Below the pieces are notes generated by a model. That model searched no databases. It was not told the DNA's origin and saw only the letters and a list, made by a program, of their open reading frames with translations. Shown here in pieces: positions 35,351-47,689 of a DNA stretch of 64,000 bases. Position 1 is the first letter of the stretch; every line of letters starts with the position of its first letter. Source of the DNA: Phascolarctos cinereus (taxonomy: Eukaryota > Chordata > Mammalia > Diprotodontia > Phascolarctidae); NCBI RefSeq assembly GCF_002099425.1, contig NW_018344001.1, positions 1,718,501 through 1,782,500 of the forward strand, read 5' to 3'. A program made the position numbers and the translations under genes.

Positions 35351-36210
35351 TTCGTGGGCAGGTAAAGCCAGCATAATTTTAAAAATGACAATTTTACCTA
35401 ACTCACCTATTTATTCAATGTGATCCCAATTAAATTGTTAAAAAATTATTTTACTGAGTTAGGAAAAATAAAAACAAAGTTCATTCAGAAGAACAAAAGG
35501 TCAGGAACTTCAGAGAAACCAGGATAAAAAGATGTAAAGAAAGTAGATTCAGCAGTATCATACCTTAAACTAGATTATGAGATGAGAGCATTGTTGAAGT
35601 GTAAAAAGAATAATGTTGATTATTTTAAATTAAAATTTTCTTATGTAAATAAAACCTATGTAGCCAAGAATAGAAGGAATGCAGAAAATTGGGGAGGGGG
35701 GACTTTCGTAGACAATCTGTCAGATAGGATGTGATTGCATCGGAATATTGCTGTGGTATAGGAAATGATGAGCTGGTGGATGTAGAAAAGCATGGAAAGA
35801 CTTGGACTTGTGAAGGAAGCTGCTGTCCGCCCTCAGAGGAACAGGTGAGAGGAGGAAATATGCATAGTACGGTCTTACCCAGATATGTATGAATGTATCT
35901 GTGTGTATATGTGTGCGTTTATAGATGTCGATGTATATGTTTATATAGCCACACTTAATTATCGCCTTCATCAGGGTGGTGGGGGGGAGGGAGAGGAAAA
36001 AATAAAATACAAAGTACACAGCAGAGGACAAAGGGAAACCAGCAAGGGAACAAAGAAAAGCTGAGCAGCTTTGAAAACAACGTGCAGTGTTTACTAGACA
36101 GGCTTTTTTGTTTTATATTGAATCCTCTCTTATGGTCCACTGTGTGCATGGCAATTTTTTTTTCCTTTTCTCATTTTGTATTTAAGTTTAAAATAAAAAT
36201 ATTTACAAAA
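35351..36210 (+). mobile_element. 5'-truncated L1 insertion with target-site duplication
   Basis: Starts inside L1 ORF2 (conceptual MTILP then FKLK and NKTYVAKNRRNAENW-like residues), skips much of the ORF2 end, and ends in a 3' UTR and AAAAATATTTACAAAA tail. It is flanked by identical 13-bp repeats AAAAAATGATCTC (35338-35350 and 36211-36223). It is the only clear sense-orientation L1 in the window and non-coding now. Confidence 0.85.
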
Positions 36211-36389
36211 AAAAAATGATCTCATTGCTACATAATCCCTCCTCTTCCTGAGCTGGCCAGGCAGGCTGAATTCACATAGTTGGAAAGAAATGTTTTTTTT
36301 GACTGGACCTGTGAGCTCATTGGTATAGGGAGCTCCCAGTATGGACACTCTTGTCATTGTGTAGATCTGAACCTGTTCAGAACTTAGCA

Positions 36390-36510
36390 TCTCAGAGGGC
36401 TGCCTGGGGCACTGAGAGATTCAACATTTGTCCAGGGTCACACGGCCAGCATGTCCCAGAGGTAGGATTTGAACCCAGGTCTTCCTGAGTCTAAGACCAG
36501 CTCTCTATTC
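36390..36510 (-). mobile_element. CORE-SINE fragment, antisense
   Basis: TTGTCCAGGGTCACACGGCC followed by ATTTGAACCCAGGTCTTCC. Confidence 0.65.
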
Positions 36511-36519
36511 ATTGGGTGG

Positions 36520-37030
36520 CACTGCATTTAAGTTTAGACATAGTGCCTATAATACAGAGACCGGTTCTGTTACAAGGTTTTTATGATGCCAAAGCCAGGC
36601 TGCATCATCACCCTTCATGGTTGAAGGAGTACCCTGAGATATTTTGTGGGTGTTTTCTCTTCCATTGGCCAGACCCCCTACCAGGTGTGCCCTGCTCCCC
36701 GACCAACACACATCTTATTGGCCTCCACCAACTCTTGCCCCAGATCGAATTTACTCCCTTTGTACCAATCAGCTTTTAGAGTGGGATATTTACTTCAAAG
36801 ATGTGGCGAGAGCATATGTATGAACATTTCTCCCTCCAGACCTGGGCGATAGGTACTTCCCTACCCCACCATGACGTCTGAGGAGAACGGGCTCACACTT
36901 GGTTTGTGTTGGTCCCACCATGTTAATGTCCACGTAGGGGGATGATTGCTGGAAGACTTGTCAATCAGCTGCTGAAGAGCCGAGTCCAGAAGGTCATTCT
37001 CAGGAGGCTGCCCCTTCTCTGCTGGGCACC
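36520..37030. other. Intronic sequence, nothing recognised
   Basis: No clear repeat or coding signal; short ORFs only. Confidence 0.45.
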
Positions 37031-37039
37031 AACGCCGAG

Positions 37040-37560
37040 CTGGTTACAAAGCCCTGACATCTGAAGGCTGGCACTCAGTTAAAGGGGATGGGAAAGGCTT
37101 TCTGTAGAAGGCGAGATTCTAGCTAGGACTAGAAGGAAGCCAGGAAAATAGGAGGTGGAGAGGATTCCAGGCAGGAGGGATTAGATGCTCATTCTGCTGG
37201 AGGGGTGGTGCACCCTTCCACCTCCAAATCTGTGGTCCTATAGGAAAGCAGGAGAATCTGCCCCACCCCCCCAAATGAGATTCGGTGAAAAGAAAAATTC
37301 AATTCAATTCCACAAGCACTGAGGAAGCCCTCCTTGCTGTGACTGCTGTGTGAGGCCCTGGAGAGACCAAGACAGAAAAATAGTTCCTGCCCTCAGGGAC
37401 CCCACAGCGTAGGTAGGGGAGAGCACTGTATACAGATAAGCAAATACAAAGTGTGTAGAACCAAAAGGAAATAACTTTAAGAGCATGAATAGCTTAGGGA
37501 TAAGGGAAGGTCTCCTGCAGAGGTAGCATGAGAGCTGTGCTTTGAATGAACACTGAAAAA
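37040..37560 (-). mobile_element. L2 fragment, antisense
   Basis: GGGAAAGGCTTTCTGTAGAA, AGGACTAGAAGGAAGCCAGG and TTCCTGCCCTCAGGGACCCC are typical reverse L2 cues, partly out of the usual order. Confidence 0.6.
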
Positions 37561-37577
37561 ATAATTATAATACAATA

Positions 37578-37812
37578 TGAGCTAGGTGGTGATGGGCGTG
37601 GAGTTAGGAAGACCCGAGTTCAAATGAGGCCTCAGATACTGACTAGCTTTATGACTCTGGGCAAGTCACTTAACCTGGTCTGCCTCAGTTTCCTCATCTG
37701 TAAAATGAGTTGGAGAAAGAAATGGCAAACCCCTCCAGCGGCTTTGCCAAGAAAACCTCAAGCGGAGTCATGACGAGTGAGACATGACTGAAACGGCTGA
37801 ACAACAACAGCG
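37578..37812 (+). mobile_element. Mar1-like SINE, complete, sense
   Basis: GAGCTAGGTGGTGATGGGCG head to AAAATGAGTTGGAGAAAGAA and the GGCTGAACAACAACA end. Confidence 0.85.
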
Positions 37813-38199
37813 TATGAGACGTACACGCTTACCGGGAAAGTTCTTCTTTATCTTTCTTTCGTTTCGAGGCATTATGGGTAATGGAAAACACACTGGATTT
37901 GCCTTTGCTGCTTCTTACCTGGGTGACTACGGATGAGACATTTTCCCCTGGCAGCTGTTCGTTAGTTTGGCTATAAACGTCTTCAACTCGACAAGTCCAG
38001 AATTAAACATGTTGTCTTTCCCCCCAAACCTTCCCATCTCCCAAACTTCCTGGGCACTGTTAGAGGAAAAAAAACAGGAAGAAGAGAAGAAGAAATCAAG
38101 AAAACCAACCAAGGCGTCAAACCAGTTTGAGGCACCCGTATACGACTCCCGTGACCGCGCCTCAGCAGAGCAGCGGGCCAGGGTGGCTTCTCGCCACTC

Positions 38200-39090
38200 G
38201 CGCCTCTGCCTTGTGATTGTTCACCATTTACTTCCTGCTGTTTGGGGGTCATTCTTCCCACTTGCATTGTGTGTGCTGTTTTCTTGACTCTGTTTAATGG
38301 CTCTGCATCAGACTGTATCTTTCCAAGTCTTCTCTGTATTCAACGTATTTGTTGTTTTTTACAGCACAGTGATATCCCATGCATTGATGTGCCGTGATCT
38401 GTTTAGCCGTTTTCCAGCTGATGCTTTGCTATCAACAAAAATGCTCTATAAATATTTTAGTGTTCATGGGGATTTCTTCTTATCGATAATCTCCTTGGGG
38501 TATCAGCCTAGTAGTGCAGTCTCTGAGGCAAAGGAGACGAGTGTTTTAGCCGCTTCATTTGCGCAATGCCCATTTTCTTTCCACAGTGGTTGTGATGATT
38601 CGCCAGGAGTGCATTTGTGCCACGCTCTTGCCATCACCTCTCCAACATTTGCTCTTCCCATCTTCTGTTGTCTTTGCCAATTTGCAGGCTGGGAGATGAA
38701 ACCTCAGTGTTGCTCTGAGTTGTATTTCTTTTTTTTATTAGTAGTTTAGATCATTCTTTCATACAGCTGTTAATCATTTACAATTCTTCTTTGGAGAACA
38801 GTTTGCTCATATCTTTTGACCACTTATCTCTCAGGAATCTTTCTTTTAACCTTAATTTTTATTGATGTGCAGCATTTTGGTTTTATTAAATTGCCTTGAT
38901 TTCTGACTGTGTCTGTCTTCACTGATCCATCCCTTGTAACGAAGATTAAAAATGAGACAAGGAGTGTCTCGTCCAAGTTAACCAAGACATTAGAGGAACC
39001 TGATGGTATATGCAAAATTCCACACCTTTCTGCAAAGAAGAGAGAGGAGTGCATTTTCTCATCCCTTTTCTTGATGCTGATCTTTCTTAA
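38200..39090 (-). mobile_element. L1 ORF2 C-terminal / 3' region fragments, antisense
   Basis: About 38210-38850 is reverse ORF2 C-terminus (TTTAGCCGTTTTCCAGCTGA, ATATCTTTTGACCACTTATC). About 38855-39090 is another 3' end piece (CCCTTGTAACGAAGATTAAA, TTTCTGCAAAGAAGAGAGAG). Confidence 0.8.
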
Positions 39091-39101
39091 CACCAACATC
39101 T

Positions 39102-39133
<32 letters not shown>

Positions 39134-39316
39134 CTCTCTCCACATACCTAATACCAGTGTTTTTTCCAGTGAAGTTGTATGGCTATGAGTCATAGGATAT
39201 TATAGTTTCCAAAGAATTGGAAAGTCACTCAAAGGTCAGTGGAGAAGTGTGAGCCACCACATCCCATCCCAAAGGGGGAATGGTTTAGGAGAAAGTGATG
39301 ATGTAAGTGATGTCAT

Positions 39317-39476
39317 TTATGTATTTTTTTTTTGCTTTTTGGTGAGGCAATCGGGGTCAAGTGACTTGCCCAGGGTCACACAGCCAGCAAGTGTCAAGTA
39401 TCTGAGACCAGATTTGAACTCAGGTCCCCCTGATTCCAAGGTCAGAGCCATATCCACTGTGCCACTTACCTGCCCC
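39317..39476 (-). mobile_element. Marsupial tRNA-SINE (WSINE1-like), antisense
   Basis: A poly-T stretch, TTTGGTGAGGCAATCGGGGT, GTCACACAGCCAGCAAGTGT, ending CCACTTACCTGCCCC. Flanks TAAGTGATGTCAT (39304-39316) and TAAGTGGTATCAT (39477-39489) look like a slightly diverged target-site duplication. Confidence 0.8.
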
Positions 39477-39599
39477 TAAGTGGTATCATCAATGAAACAT
39501 ATGCCCAGAGAAAAAGATGGGCCAGTCACATAATGAGAACAAGGGAAAACCATGCATCCATCACCAGAATGAGAGAGATGAGGATACTTCACATTGAAA

Positions 39600-39800
39600 T
39601 TAATCCAAAAGGACATTTATTTTGGAGTTGAAGGACCTGAATTCAAATCACAGCCTTTCCCCTTAGGACCTAGGTATGTATTCCTGGGCAGGCTGGTCAC
39701 TTAACTTTGGGCTTCAGTTTCCTCATCTCTAAGAGCAGAGGGTTGACCCAAATAGTTCTGAAGCTCCTCCCAGCTTGAGGTCTGTGGTCGTGTGAAGGGA
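39600..39800 (+). mobile_element. MIR-like SINE, sense
   Basis: TTGAAGGACCTGAATTCAAA, GCTTCAGTTTCCTCATCTCT and GAAGCTCCTCCCAGC cues. Confidence 0.65.
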
Positions 39801-39809
39801 GGTGATTGT

Positions 39810-40660
39810 ATTTCTGCTCTCTGCAGTGTGGGAGGAGGCAGCTGCAATCTCAAAAAAATCAAACCTGTGGCTCTAAGATGAACCCCAGATGCAAAAGCCG
39901 AGTTATAGTTATTGCAACGAGCAAGGCAATGAAAGCTCGTTGGGCTCCGCAGCAAAAGCCCTTCCCACAGGAAGCCCTGAATTATGTCATTAAGATTTGT
40001 GTGAAGACATCCCAACTCAGGTCTCATTCCATTGCAGTGGGATCTGTTTATCCCCAGCTACACAGGTTATTCAGACTACCCTGCCAGCAGAGTTATGAAA
40101 GACGAAGCAACCCAGATCACATTTGGCCTGCGGTAAGAGTTCCCATAAACATTTATTTTATTAATAACTTGGAAATGTATAAAAGACAGCAGAATGGAGC
40201 CCAAGGGTTTCCAGCCAGTTTTCTTCCTTTCCTCCCAAATTAATTTCCATTAAATAACTCTAATCATTTATCATCTTCAGTGGATTCTTATGGCATGTAA
40301 CTCAAGGCATACTTGAACCAAGAATCATCAGTTTTTAGTATGGAACTGTAAATCCTGTTGTTATGTAATAGAATAAAAATATAAAAACATGTTCATTCTT
40401 CCTGGTGGCATGAGGGTGTGGGAGAATTCTTGAAGGAAGAGAAAAAAACTCCTTTATCTCTAGGAGGCCCCAGGGCAGTAAGAGTGCAGCAAGGCCCAGG
40501 AAGCACCAGGGGTGTCTGACAGGTGTTTTGCTGGGCCAGGCCATCCCCTGGCCCTCTTAGAGAGCTGGACCAGCTGGCAGTCACTTGTCTGATGTTTTCC
40601 AAGCATCTTCTATGGGGGGGTCCCTTCAGTTCTTCAACAATTGCTCTGTGCAGTCAGTAC
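39810..40660. other. Repeat-poor intronic sequence
   Basis: No recognised repeat from about 39810 to 40660. It contains small ORFs without known relatives; the longest (39806-40243) has no recognisable domain. Confidence 0.4.
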
Positions 40661-40931
40661 TGCTGATATTTTTTTCTTTTTTTTTTGACAAAAATGGAGG
40701 CCTTGAGACCTAAAGGGACTTGGTTATAGTCACATAGCTGGTAAGTACAAAAGGCAGAATTCAAATCCCTGTCTTTGTGTATTCCAGTCTATTGTTCTTT
40801 CTACTTCATCAGGCCATCTCTCCTAAAAAGTACAGTGTCTTGGCAGAGCTGCTAAATCTGGGGCCATATTGAATTTGTCCTTCCCTTTGCTTGGCTAGTT
40901 CTTCAAAAAGAGGCAGCCAAGAGTGGAGCTG

Positions 40932-40932
<1 letters not shown>

Positions 40933-40992
<60 letters not shown>

Positions 40993-40994
40993 TA
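40933..40994 (+). repeat. (GT)n microsatellite
   Basis: GT dinucleotide run of about 60 nt with one GTAT variant near the end. Confidence 0.95.
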
Positions 40995-41149
40995 GGATTA
41001 TGAAAATACCAGCTTAGCCTGTAGATGAGAGATACCACCATGCCTTCCTTGGATTTACATGTAACTATTTACCAGCCTGTGCTATTATTATTATTTTGCT
41101 AAATCTCCTTTAGATATGGAGATGAATAAGAAGTGTGGATCAGCTAAGC

Positions 41150-41288
41150 CAGGAGTAGGGAACCTTTGACCTTGAGGTGACATGTGGCCCTCTAGGTCCT
41201 CAAGGGTGGCCTTTTGACTGAATCCAAATGTCACACTCTGAGAAGGACCTCACTTGAGGACCTCGAGGGTGCAGGCTCCCCACCCCTG
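41150..41288 (+). mobile_element. hAT-like MITE (palindromic DNA transposon fossil)
   Basis: Starts CAGGAGTAGGGAACCTTTGA and ends GGCTCCCCACCCCTG, an imperfect inverted repeat. Inner arms (TGGCCCTCTAGGTCCTCAAG and CTTGAGGACCTCGAGGGTGC) are also complementary. It is 139 bp, non-autonomous, and no clear 8-bp duplication is left. Confidence 0.8.
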
Positions 41289-41419
41289 GAGCAGTTCAAG
41301 AAAGTAAATACTTAGACTACTTTTTCCCTACCGAAATCTAGACAATCTAAATTATAGTAGCAAACATTTTTAGCATTGTTTAATTCCATAAGTACAGAGA
41401 AGTCAACATACTGAGACCA

Positions 41420-41950
41420 AGTTGTATTTTTCTTTAAAATTTTTATAATTTTACATTTTGTTTTTAATTTTACCTTTATTTCCAAATGTATCCCTTTTCC
41501 TCTTTCCCTTCTGAAGTATCTCTTATTACAAAGAATAAGAAGAGAAAAACAAAAAAGTGGTTCAGCAAAACGAACATATTAAGCAAATCTAACAGTATTT
41601 GTAACATTCCATACCCATAATCCCCCACTTCTGCAAAGAAGGGAGGGAGATGGATTTTCTCAATTTTTTTCTAGGGCTGACCCTGGTTACTATAATTACA
41701 GAGTATTCCATTTTTTCCCCTTCTTCTTTCCTTTACATTGCTGTAGTTATTTTTCCTTGGGCGTGCTTCCTTAACTCTGCATCAGATCATACAAGTCGTC
41801 TCATGCTTCTCTGAGTTTTTCATAGTCATCGTTTCTCATGGTACAGCAATATTCCATTTCCTTAACATACCATAACTTGATTAGCCATTCATCCAACAAG
41901 AGGAATCTATTAATGTTAAATTTGTTTTCAAAATTTGTAATCTTTTCTCC
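41420..41950 (-). mobile_element. L1 3' region, antisense
   Basis: TTTATTTCCAAATGTATCCC, ATTCCATACCCATAATCCCC and GCATCAGATCATACAAGTCG lie in the usual order of the reversed marsupial L1 3' end. Confidence 0.8.
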
Positions 41951-41959
41951 CAGTCATAT

Positions 41960-42770
41960 TTTTTGCTCTCTCAAGGCAAATGACAAACCGATCCGGGTAA
42001 TCGGTACCAAGAGAACTTTCATTTGAGTGGGGCAGACCCCAAGATATTGACCCAAGGCTGCCGCTGGTGGGGGGAGCTCTCTTTAGCCATGTGAAAGCTT
42101 CCTACTGGAGCAAATTAATTCAGGTGATTATGTGCTAAACTCTGTTTTCTTAACACCTCTACAGACCTACAAACGCCATCAGCTTCTTCTGTGTTCAGTT
42201 TTGGCCAAAGCCTTGCTTTTTGATTCTGTCTTTTCTGCAGGACTAGAAATCCTCCTCAGCTAAGGCAACCATTGCAATCATATTCATTCCTTTTGCTTGG
42301 TTCATAATTTCTGGGGGAAAAATAACAAATGCCAGGCAGTGTTTGTATAATGTGTCTGTGCACGTGTCAAACTTTGCTTGACGTACTTGGCTGGAAGATT
42401 CCCCATGGCTCCATTGCCAGTGAAGAGTGCCTGGAAATGCTGTATTGATTTACCAAACAGTGAAGTGTGTAGGAAGCCTACAATGGGAAAAACCCAAACA
42501 CCCCCAAACCAACGAAAAAATTCCCAAAGATTTCTTGACTGTTTAAAAAAGAAAAGTATATACAAGAGGGAAAAAAGTATCATGATAAGAACAGGGTAAA
42601 AATCAGGGCTTCTAAGGCTATTTTGTAAATTAAGGCTAAAATTTCATTTAGTAAATTTTTAAGGAGTTCAGACTTAGATTTTTAGGATCCTAATAGCAGG
42701 AAGGGTAAAACCCAGAAATCCAATGAAAGATTGGGAAAAAAACCCCTCTAATTTATTATAAAGGATCGCA
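41960..42770. other. Intronic sequence, nothing recognised
   Basis: A two-strand small-ORF patch (42302-42599) has no known relative. No repeat family recognised. Confidence 0.4.
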
Positions 42771-43700
42771 AAATCATGGAATTATAGCTGAAAGGGCCCA
42801 TGGAAATCATTGCACACAAACTTCTCTTTTTACAGAGAAGGAAACTGAGACTCAGATACTGACTTCACCAAGGTCACACAGAAAGTGGCAAAGTCAGGCT
42901 CTGGAGACACATCAAGGAAGATGAGAGGAGCTTTAAATAAAGGGACCCCTGCTTTTTTGGTGCCAGGTTACAGAAGGAAAAACTTTTAAAAAATATTTTT
43001 AAGTAAATTTTTAAAAATGTTATTGGGGAAGGGCAGTTCTGAGCCTGAGGTCCATAGAGGTCCAATCAGTGGTAAATGTGGCTGACACTGAACTTTCCAC
43101 TCTGCCTAAAACTCCAGCTCATTTCCTTCTCGTCACAGAGAAGGACTGAATTTCTAAGGTAGTTGGGACCTTAGCAGGATGAGACCTCTTAGTTCCATTT
43201 ATATCAAAATGAGAACCCATCCCCCAATTATCTCATTGGATCCTCCCAGCAACCCTGGGAGGTGAGTGCTATTATTATCCCCATTTTACAGATGAGGAAA
43301 CTGAGGCAGATGGAGGTAAAGTGACTTGCCCAGGATCATACAACTTGCAAGTGTCTGAGGCTTGATTTGAACTTAGGGTGTCCTGACTCTAGATTCAGTG
43401 TTCCAATATAAAGTCTTATGCCTAAGTTTAAGAAACTGACTTGATGACTACAAAATGGGTCAAGCAGGTCAGGGAGAAGTTTGTCTGAAAAAGATCATGG
43501 CATTTTGGTGAATTGCAAATTCACCATGGATTAAAACCATGACGTGGCCGATGGACTAGTCTGTGCAATGGAGCTGTGTGAAGGGATGTGGAGGCGCCGG
43601 TCCCACCACACTCTGCCCTGCTCAGTCCAGTCAATCAGATTAGACACAGTTGTTGAGCCGTCCATCACCACATTTCAAAAAGGGCATTGATGTTCTTTCT
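42770..43700. mobile_element. CORE-SINE, MIR and CR1 fragment
   Basis: CORE-SINE antisense at about 42770-42925, MIR antisense at about 43225-43420, and CR1-like sense sequence at about 43460-43690 (AGTTTGTCTGAAAAAGATCA). Confidence 0.65.
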
Positions 43701-44580
43701 GTAGACGTATTTGCATGACTCTACTTACCTGATGCAAGGGAGGGCTTTTAATTTTGAGGGGAGGCATATGGAAGAAACTGGGGTGGCGATGACAAGGATG
43801 CTAAAAAAAATGAAAACAGCATCGATGAAATGTTGAAAAATACACTAAAGAGCACGAGGAAATTCAGAAGGAGACCCAGATAGACTGGCCAGGGGTGGCA
43901 CAGTTGTGTGAAATGCCTCATATGCTTTAGAAACCCCAGTCTGCGTGCATAGAGAGAGCCAGCGTTTCATATATAATCCTCCTTTTCTCTATATATGGAA
44001 ACTCTAGTTTGTTGAGTTCATAACTGAAAGAATAAGCTTAAAACAAACAAAAGAAATCAATAAAGTGAAGAATGCCCAGCGGACGGCTAGGCTGCCATCA
44101 GGGGTCTCAAGTCCATGTCAGGGAGGTCGGCTTCAAAGAGCTTCGGGTGTTTTGTGTGTGCAGGGCTGTGAGAACTTTCTGCAGGTGCTGGAGATGCTCT
44201 CCTGTATAAAAGGAATCAGGCACTCGAGGAGGTGGAGCAGTGGGTGGAAAGGGCCCTCAGCCCCTTCCTGAGAAGGGACATCCCTGTGGCCTGATGCCTA
44301 CGGGGGTTGGGGATCTCCCTCTTCAAGCAAAGCCCAGATGCCCGTGTAATGACTAGGTTGTAGTAGAGTAGGGTTGGGCTCATGGCTGGTGAAGACTGGT
44401 TTTCCTGCTTTGACACATTCTTTGACACATTCTTCCTTGTTTTGCTCACTGGGGCCATGCAGAATCTAGTGTCCTTCTTCCAGAAGATGACAGTTCAGAT
44501 GAAGCATGCTGCTGTCATGTGCCCCTTTGCCATCGCTTTGTGCATGTCAGTACCTTTCTCAGCTCAGTTTAACATTCAGC
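43700..44580. other. Intronic sequence, nothing recognised
   Basis: No convincing repeat or gene. Confidence 0.4.
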
Positions 44581-45080
44581 GTCTGATACTCCATGCAAGG
44601 CCTTGAGACTGATCTGCCTAAGAATTCTCTCCCCTCTGCTTTGTCTCCAAGTCCTGTCCATCCTGCCTGTGTCTAACCTCTTACTTCTTTACTATTCCCA
44701 CTGCTGCCATCTTGGCCCGGGCCCTTGTTAGCCTTCACCGCACCATCACAAGCTCCCGCCCTTCCTCCCGTGACTCTAGTTCTTCCCTTTCCATCTATCA
44801 TGCACACCACATTCTAATGTTGTTGTTCAGGTATTTCAGTCATATCCTACTCTCCGTGGCCCCATTTGGGGTTTCCTTGGCAAAGACACTGGAGTGGTTA
44901 GCCATTTCCTTCTCCAGCTCATTTTAGAGATGAGAAAACTGAGGCAAACAGGGGGAAGTGATTTGCCCAGAGTCACACAGCTAGTAAGTGTCTGAGGCTG
45001 GATTTGAACTTCTCTCTCCCTACTCCAGGCCCAGCTTTCTATCCACTGTACCCCACATTAGCTGCCCCCACATTCTAATA
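44580..45080. mobile_element. L2 fragment split by a Mar1-like SINE
   Basis: An L2-like copy (about 44580-44818) is interrupted by an antisense Mar1-like SINE (44819-45067). The SINE is bounded by perfect 12-bp repeats CCACATTCTAAT at 44807-44818 and 45068-45079. Confidence 0.85.
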
Positions 45081-45119
45081 CATTGGCCTTTAAAACAAAC
45101 AAATACCATCGATATTTCT

Positions 45120-46000
45120 ATTTGTTTATTTATTTTATTTTATTGTAATAATCTGACTTTTCTCCCTCTCATATCCCACCCCCACCCCCAATGAGAAAGC
45201 AGGCTAAACAAAACTTCTAACACAAACAAGTAGGGTCAAGCAAAAGAAATTCTAGCATCAACCTTGTCCCCAAAACATGTCACAAACAGCCCTGAGTCCA
45301 TCACCTGTCTATCAGAAGGTGGGCTTAGGGTTAGGGTTATTTTGAGCTCTCTGGAATTGTGGCTGGGTATTGTATTGATCAGAGTTCCCAAGCCTTGGGG
45401 CAGCTAGGTGGCGCAATGGGTAGACCACCGGCTCTGCAGTCAGGAGGACCTGAGTTCGAATCCGTTCTCAGACCAGACACTTGACACTCACCTCAGCAAG
45501 CCACTTAACCCCCATTGCCTAGCAAAAAAAAAAAAAAAAGAAGAGTTCCCAAGCCTCTCAAAGTTGTTTGTTTTTTGTTGTTACATAAATTATGCTCCTG
45601 ATTCTCTTCACTTCACTCTGCATCGGTTTGGGTCTTCCCAGGTTTCTCTGAAACCAGTCCCTTCATCATTTCTTACAGCACAATGGTTTTCCATCACATT
45701 TGCACACTGTAACTTGTCCAGCCACTGCCCAGTGGCTGGATGCCCTGTCAGTTTCCAACTCTTTGACTCCACAAAAATAACTACTATAAATATATCTCAT
45801 ACACGAGTCCTTTTCTTCCGTCTTTGATCTTTTTGGGGTATGGCCTAAGTAGTAGTATTTCTGGGTCAAAGGGTATCAACTTAATAGCTCTTTGGGTGTA
45901 GTGCTAAATTCCTATCTAGAATGGCTAGACCACTTGGAATTAATGTACCTAACAACTTGGTTTTAATGGTATAGGTATGGCCATGACATTCCTCAGATGA
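45120..46000 (-). mobile_element. L1 3' region, antisense, interrupted by a SINE
   Basis: Reverse L1 3' sequence at 45120-45395 and 45542-46000 (GTAGGGTCAAGCAAAAGAAA; TTTCTTACAGCACAATGGTT; GGGTCAAAGGGTATCAACTT). It is one copy split by the insertion at 45396-45541. Confidence 0.85.
45396..45541 (+). mobile_element. Young WSINE1-like tRNA-SINE inside L1
   Basis: Near-consensus body (GGGGCAGCTAGGTGGCGCAA, GTCAGGAGGACCTGAGTTCG) with an uninterrupted A-tail, flanked by perfect 15-bp duplications AGAGTTCCCAAGCCT at 45381-45395 and 45542-45556. Confidence 0.93.
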
Positions 46001-46009
46001 AATATTTCA

Positions 46010-47240
46010 ATGACTCTGTTGCTTAGTAAATAAACACCAACCTCATTAGACTGGCTGTTAAGACCTTCTACTTTTTTTTTTATCATACAATTCTCCATCA
46101 TGGAGTCTTGGCCCAAGTGCGTTATCGGCCTTGTCCTCTGAACACGTCCTAGGTGCCTTGGCTCACATTGGTCCCTAGGCCTTGTGGGGCCTTCCCCTAC
46201 TCTCTTTGCCTGATGATATCATCAAGACCCAGCTCAAATACTATTTCCTCTCTTACATTCGCTCTTGATTTCTCCAGCTGCAAATGATTTCTCCCTCATC
46301 TGATCTCATAGCAGTTTGTAATCCTATGACATACATTTTGGAAGGGAAGAATGCTTCTGGTCCTGTAATTTTATCAGGTGAAAAAAATCCTGGTATGAAA
46401 AAGCCCTCCCCTTATTCAGCTCACTCTCTTACTTGTTAATGCAGTCGTTTAGGTGACGAGCCCCGGATAATTCAGCAGGTATGTGTCAGAAACAAGACTT
46501 GAACTCATTACTCTTGCCTCCTTTTATCACACATCATAGGTGTTTAATAAATGGTAGCTGGCTGAAGCTATCCACTAGCCCACACAGCCTCCCAGAGGCT
46601 CCCAAAGCGTGAATCATATTATAATTTACCTTGGGTTTAGCTTGTTCCTTGCCCAATCTCTATTCTCGATTGTAAGCTCTTTAAGGGCAAGAATTTTACA
46701 AATTTGAACGAAATCTTGTTATCTTATTTAACTTGCTTCCTGCCTGAAGCAGAGTAAGTGAAGGCTGGAAGAGGCCCTGGTGGTTATGGCCCCACCCAGC
46801 ACAGTATCCTTGGACGGGTCTGCCCCCCAGCCTCAACTTGTGTAGTTCTCAAAAGGGGTGCTGTGAACTGTGTGGAAGTTACACCACACAGACCTGTTCA
46901 ACTCTCAGCATTTCTGGAGTCTCCCCGATTACTCATAGAAAAGAACAAGACTGAGCATGAGCAGAGAAAAGTCTGAGAACCCCTGCAGTCTATTCAGATG
47001 ACCCCTTTGTCTCTCCCCTTTTTGATTAGACCTGTGATTTCATTGGTGCAAGGAACTTCTGGTGAGGCAAGTCCTTTGTCTATAATTTCCACTCCTCAAG
47101 CTGCCTGGGTACAGCGAGAGGTCACATGATTTGCCCAGGGCCATATAGATTAACATAGGTGCTAACTGTAACATAGGTGGAGCTTTGAACCCAGATCTTC
47201 AGGACTCAGAGGCAGGGATGAGCTCCCTGTTCTCGTACTG
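46010..47240. mobile_element. L2 fragments and CORE-SINE
   Basis: Sense L2 sequence at about 46010-46570 (CACCAACCTCATTAGACTGG, GGTGTTTAATAAATGGTAGC). CORE-SINE-like antisense at about 47030-47215. The rest is unassigned. Confidence 0.5.
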
Positions 47241-47689
47241 GCTCCCCAACCACCACCCAACTCCCATATTTCCCTTCAGCAGAGAAATTCCCACTTTCAG
47301 GGCCAGAAAACTTCGAAGGCAATCCACAGCTGTAGGGAAACCGGGGGTTATGCCATTAGAAGCTTGGACATTGTCTCAGCTTTGAAGTTGGCCAGCCCTT
47401 TTCCTCTGGCCTTCCTCCCCTAAGCTTGCCTCCTCTAGCGTAGCTCCAACGTGGGGCCCCACTGTACTCGTAAATCCATGGGAGCTGGGAGGTCACCATC
47501 TTTGGGTCACTCTGATGCACAGCTCCCTGGTGATTCATGTTGCATTGACCTGCTGACTGGATCTTTTCTTAAGATGACAGATGACTTCAATTAATTGTGA
47601 GATGGGCTCTTTTCGACTTTCTTAAATTCCACGCTCTAAGGAGCCTGAGAACTGGGCTTTAGATCTAGTTAATGCCAAATAGTAGTAAT

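Noticed and set aside
38297-38749. 150-codon plus-strand ORF
   Set aside because: Antisense reading of an L1 ORF2 C-terminal fragment.
45327-45341. Telomere-like TTAGGGTTAGGG
   Set aside because: Only about two units, within an L1 3' region; too short for an interstitial telomere array.
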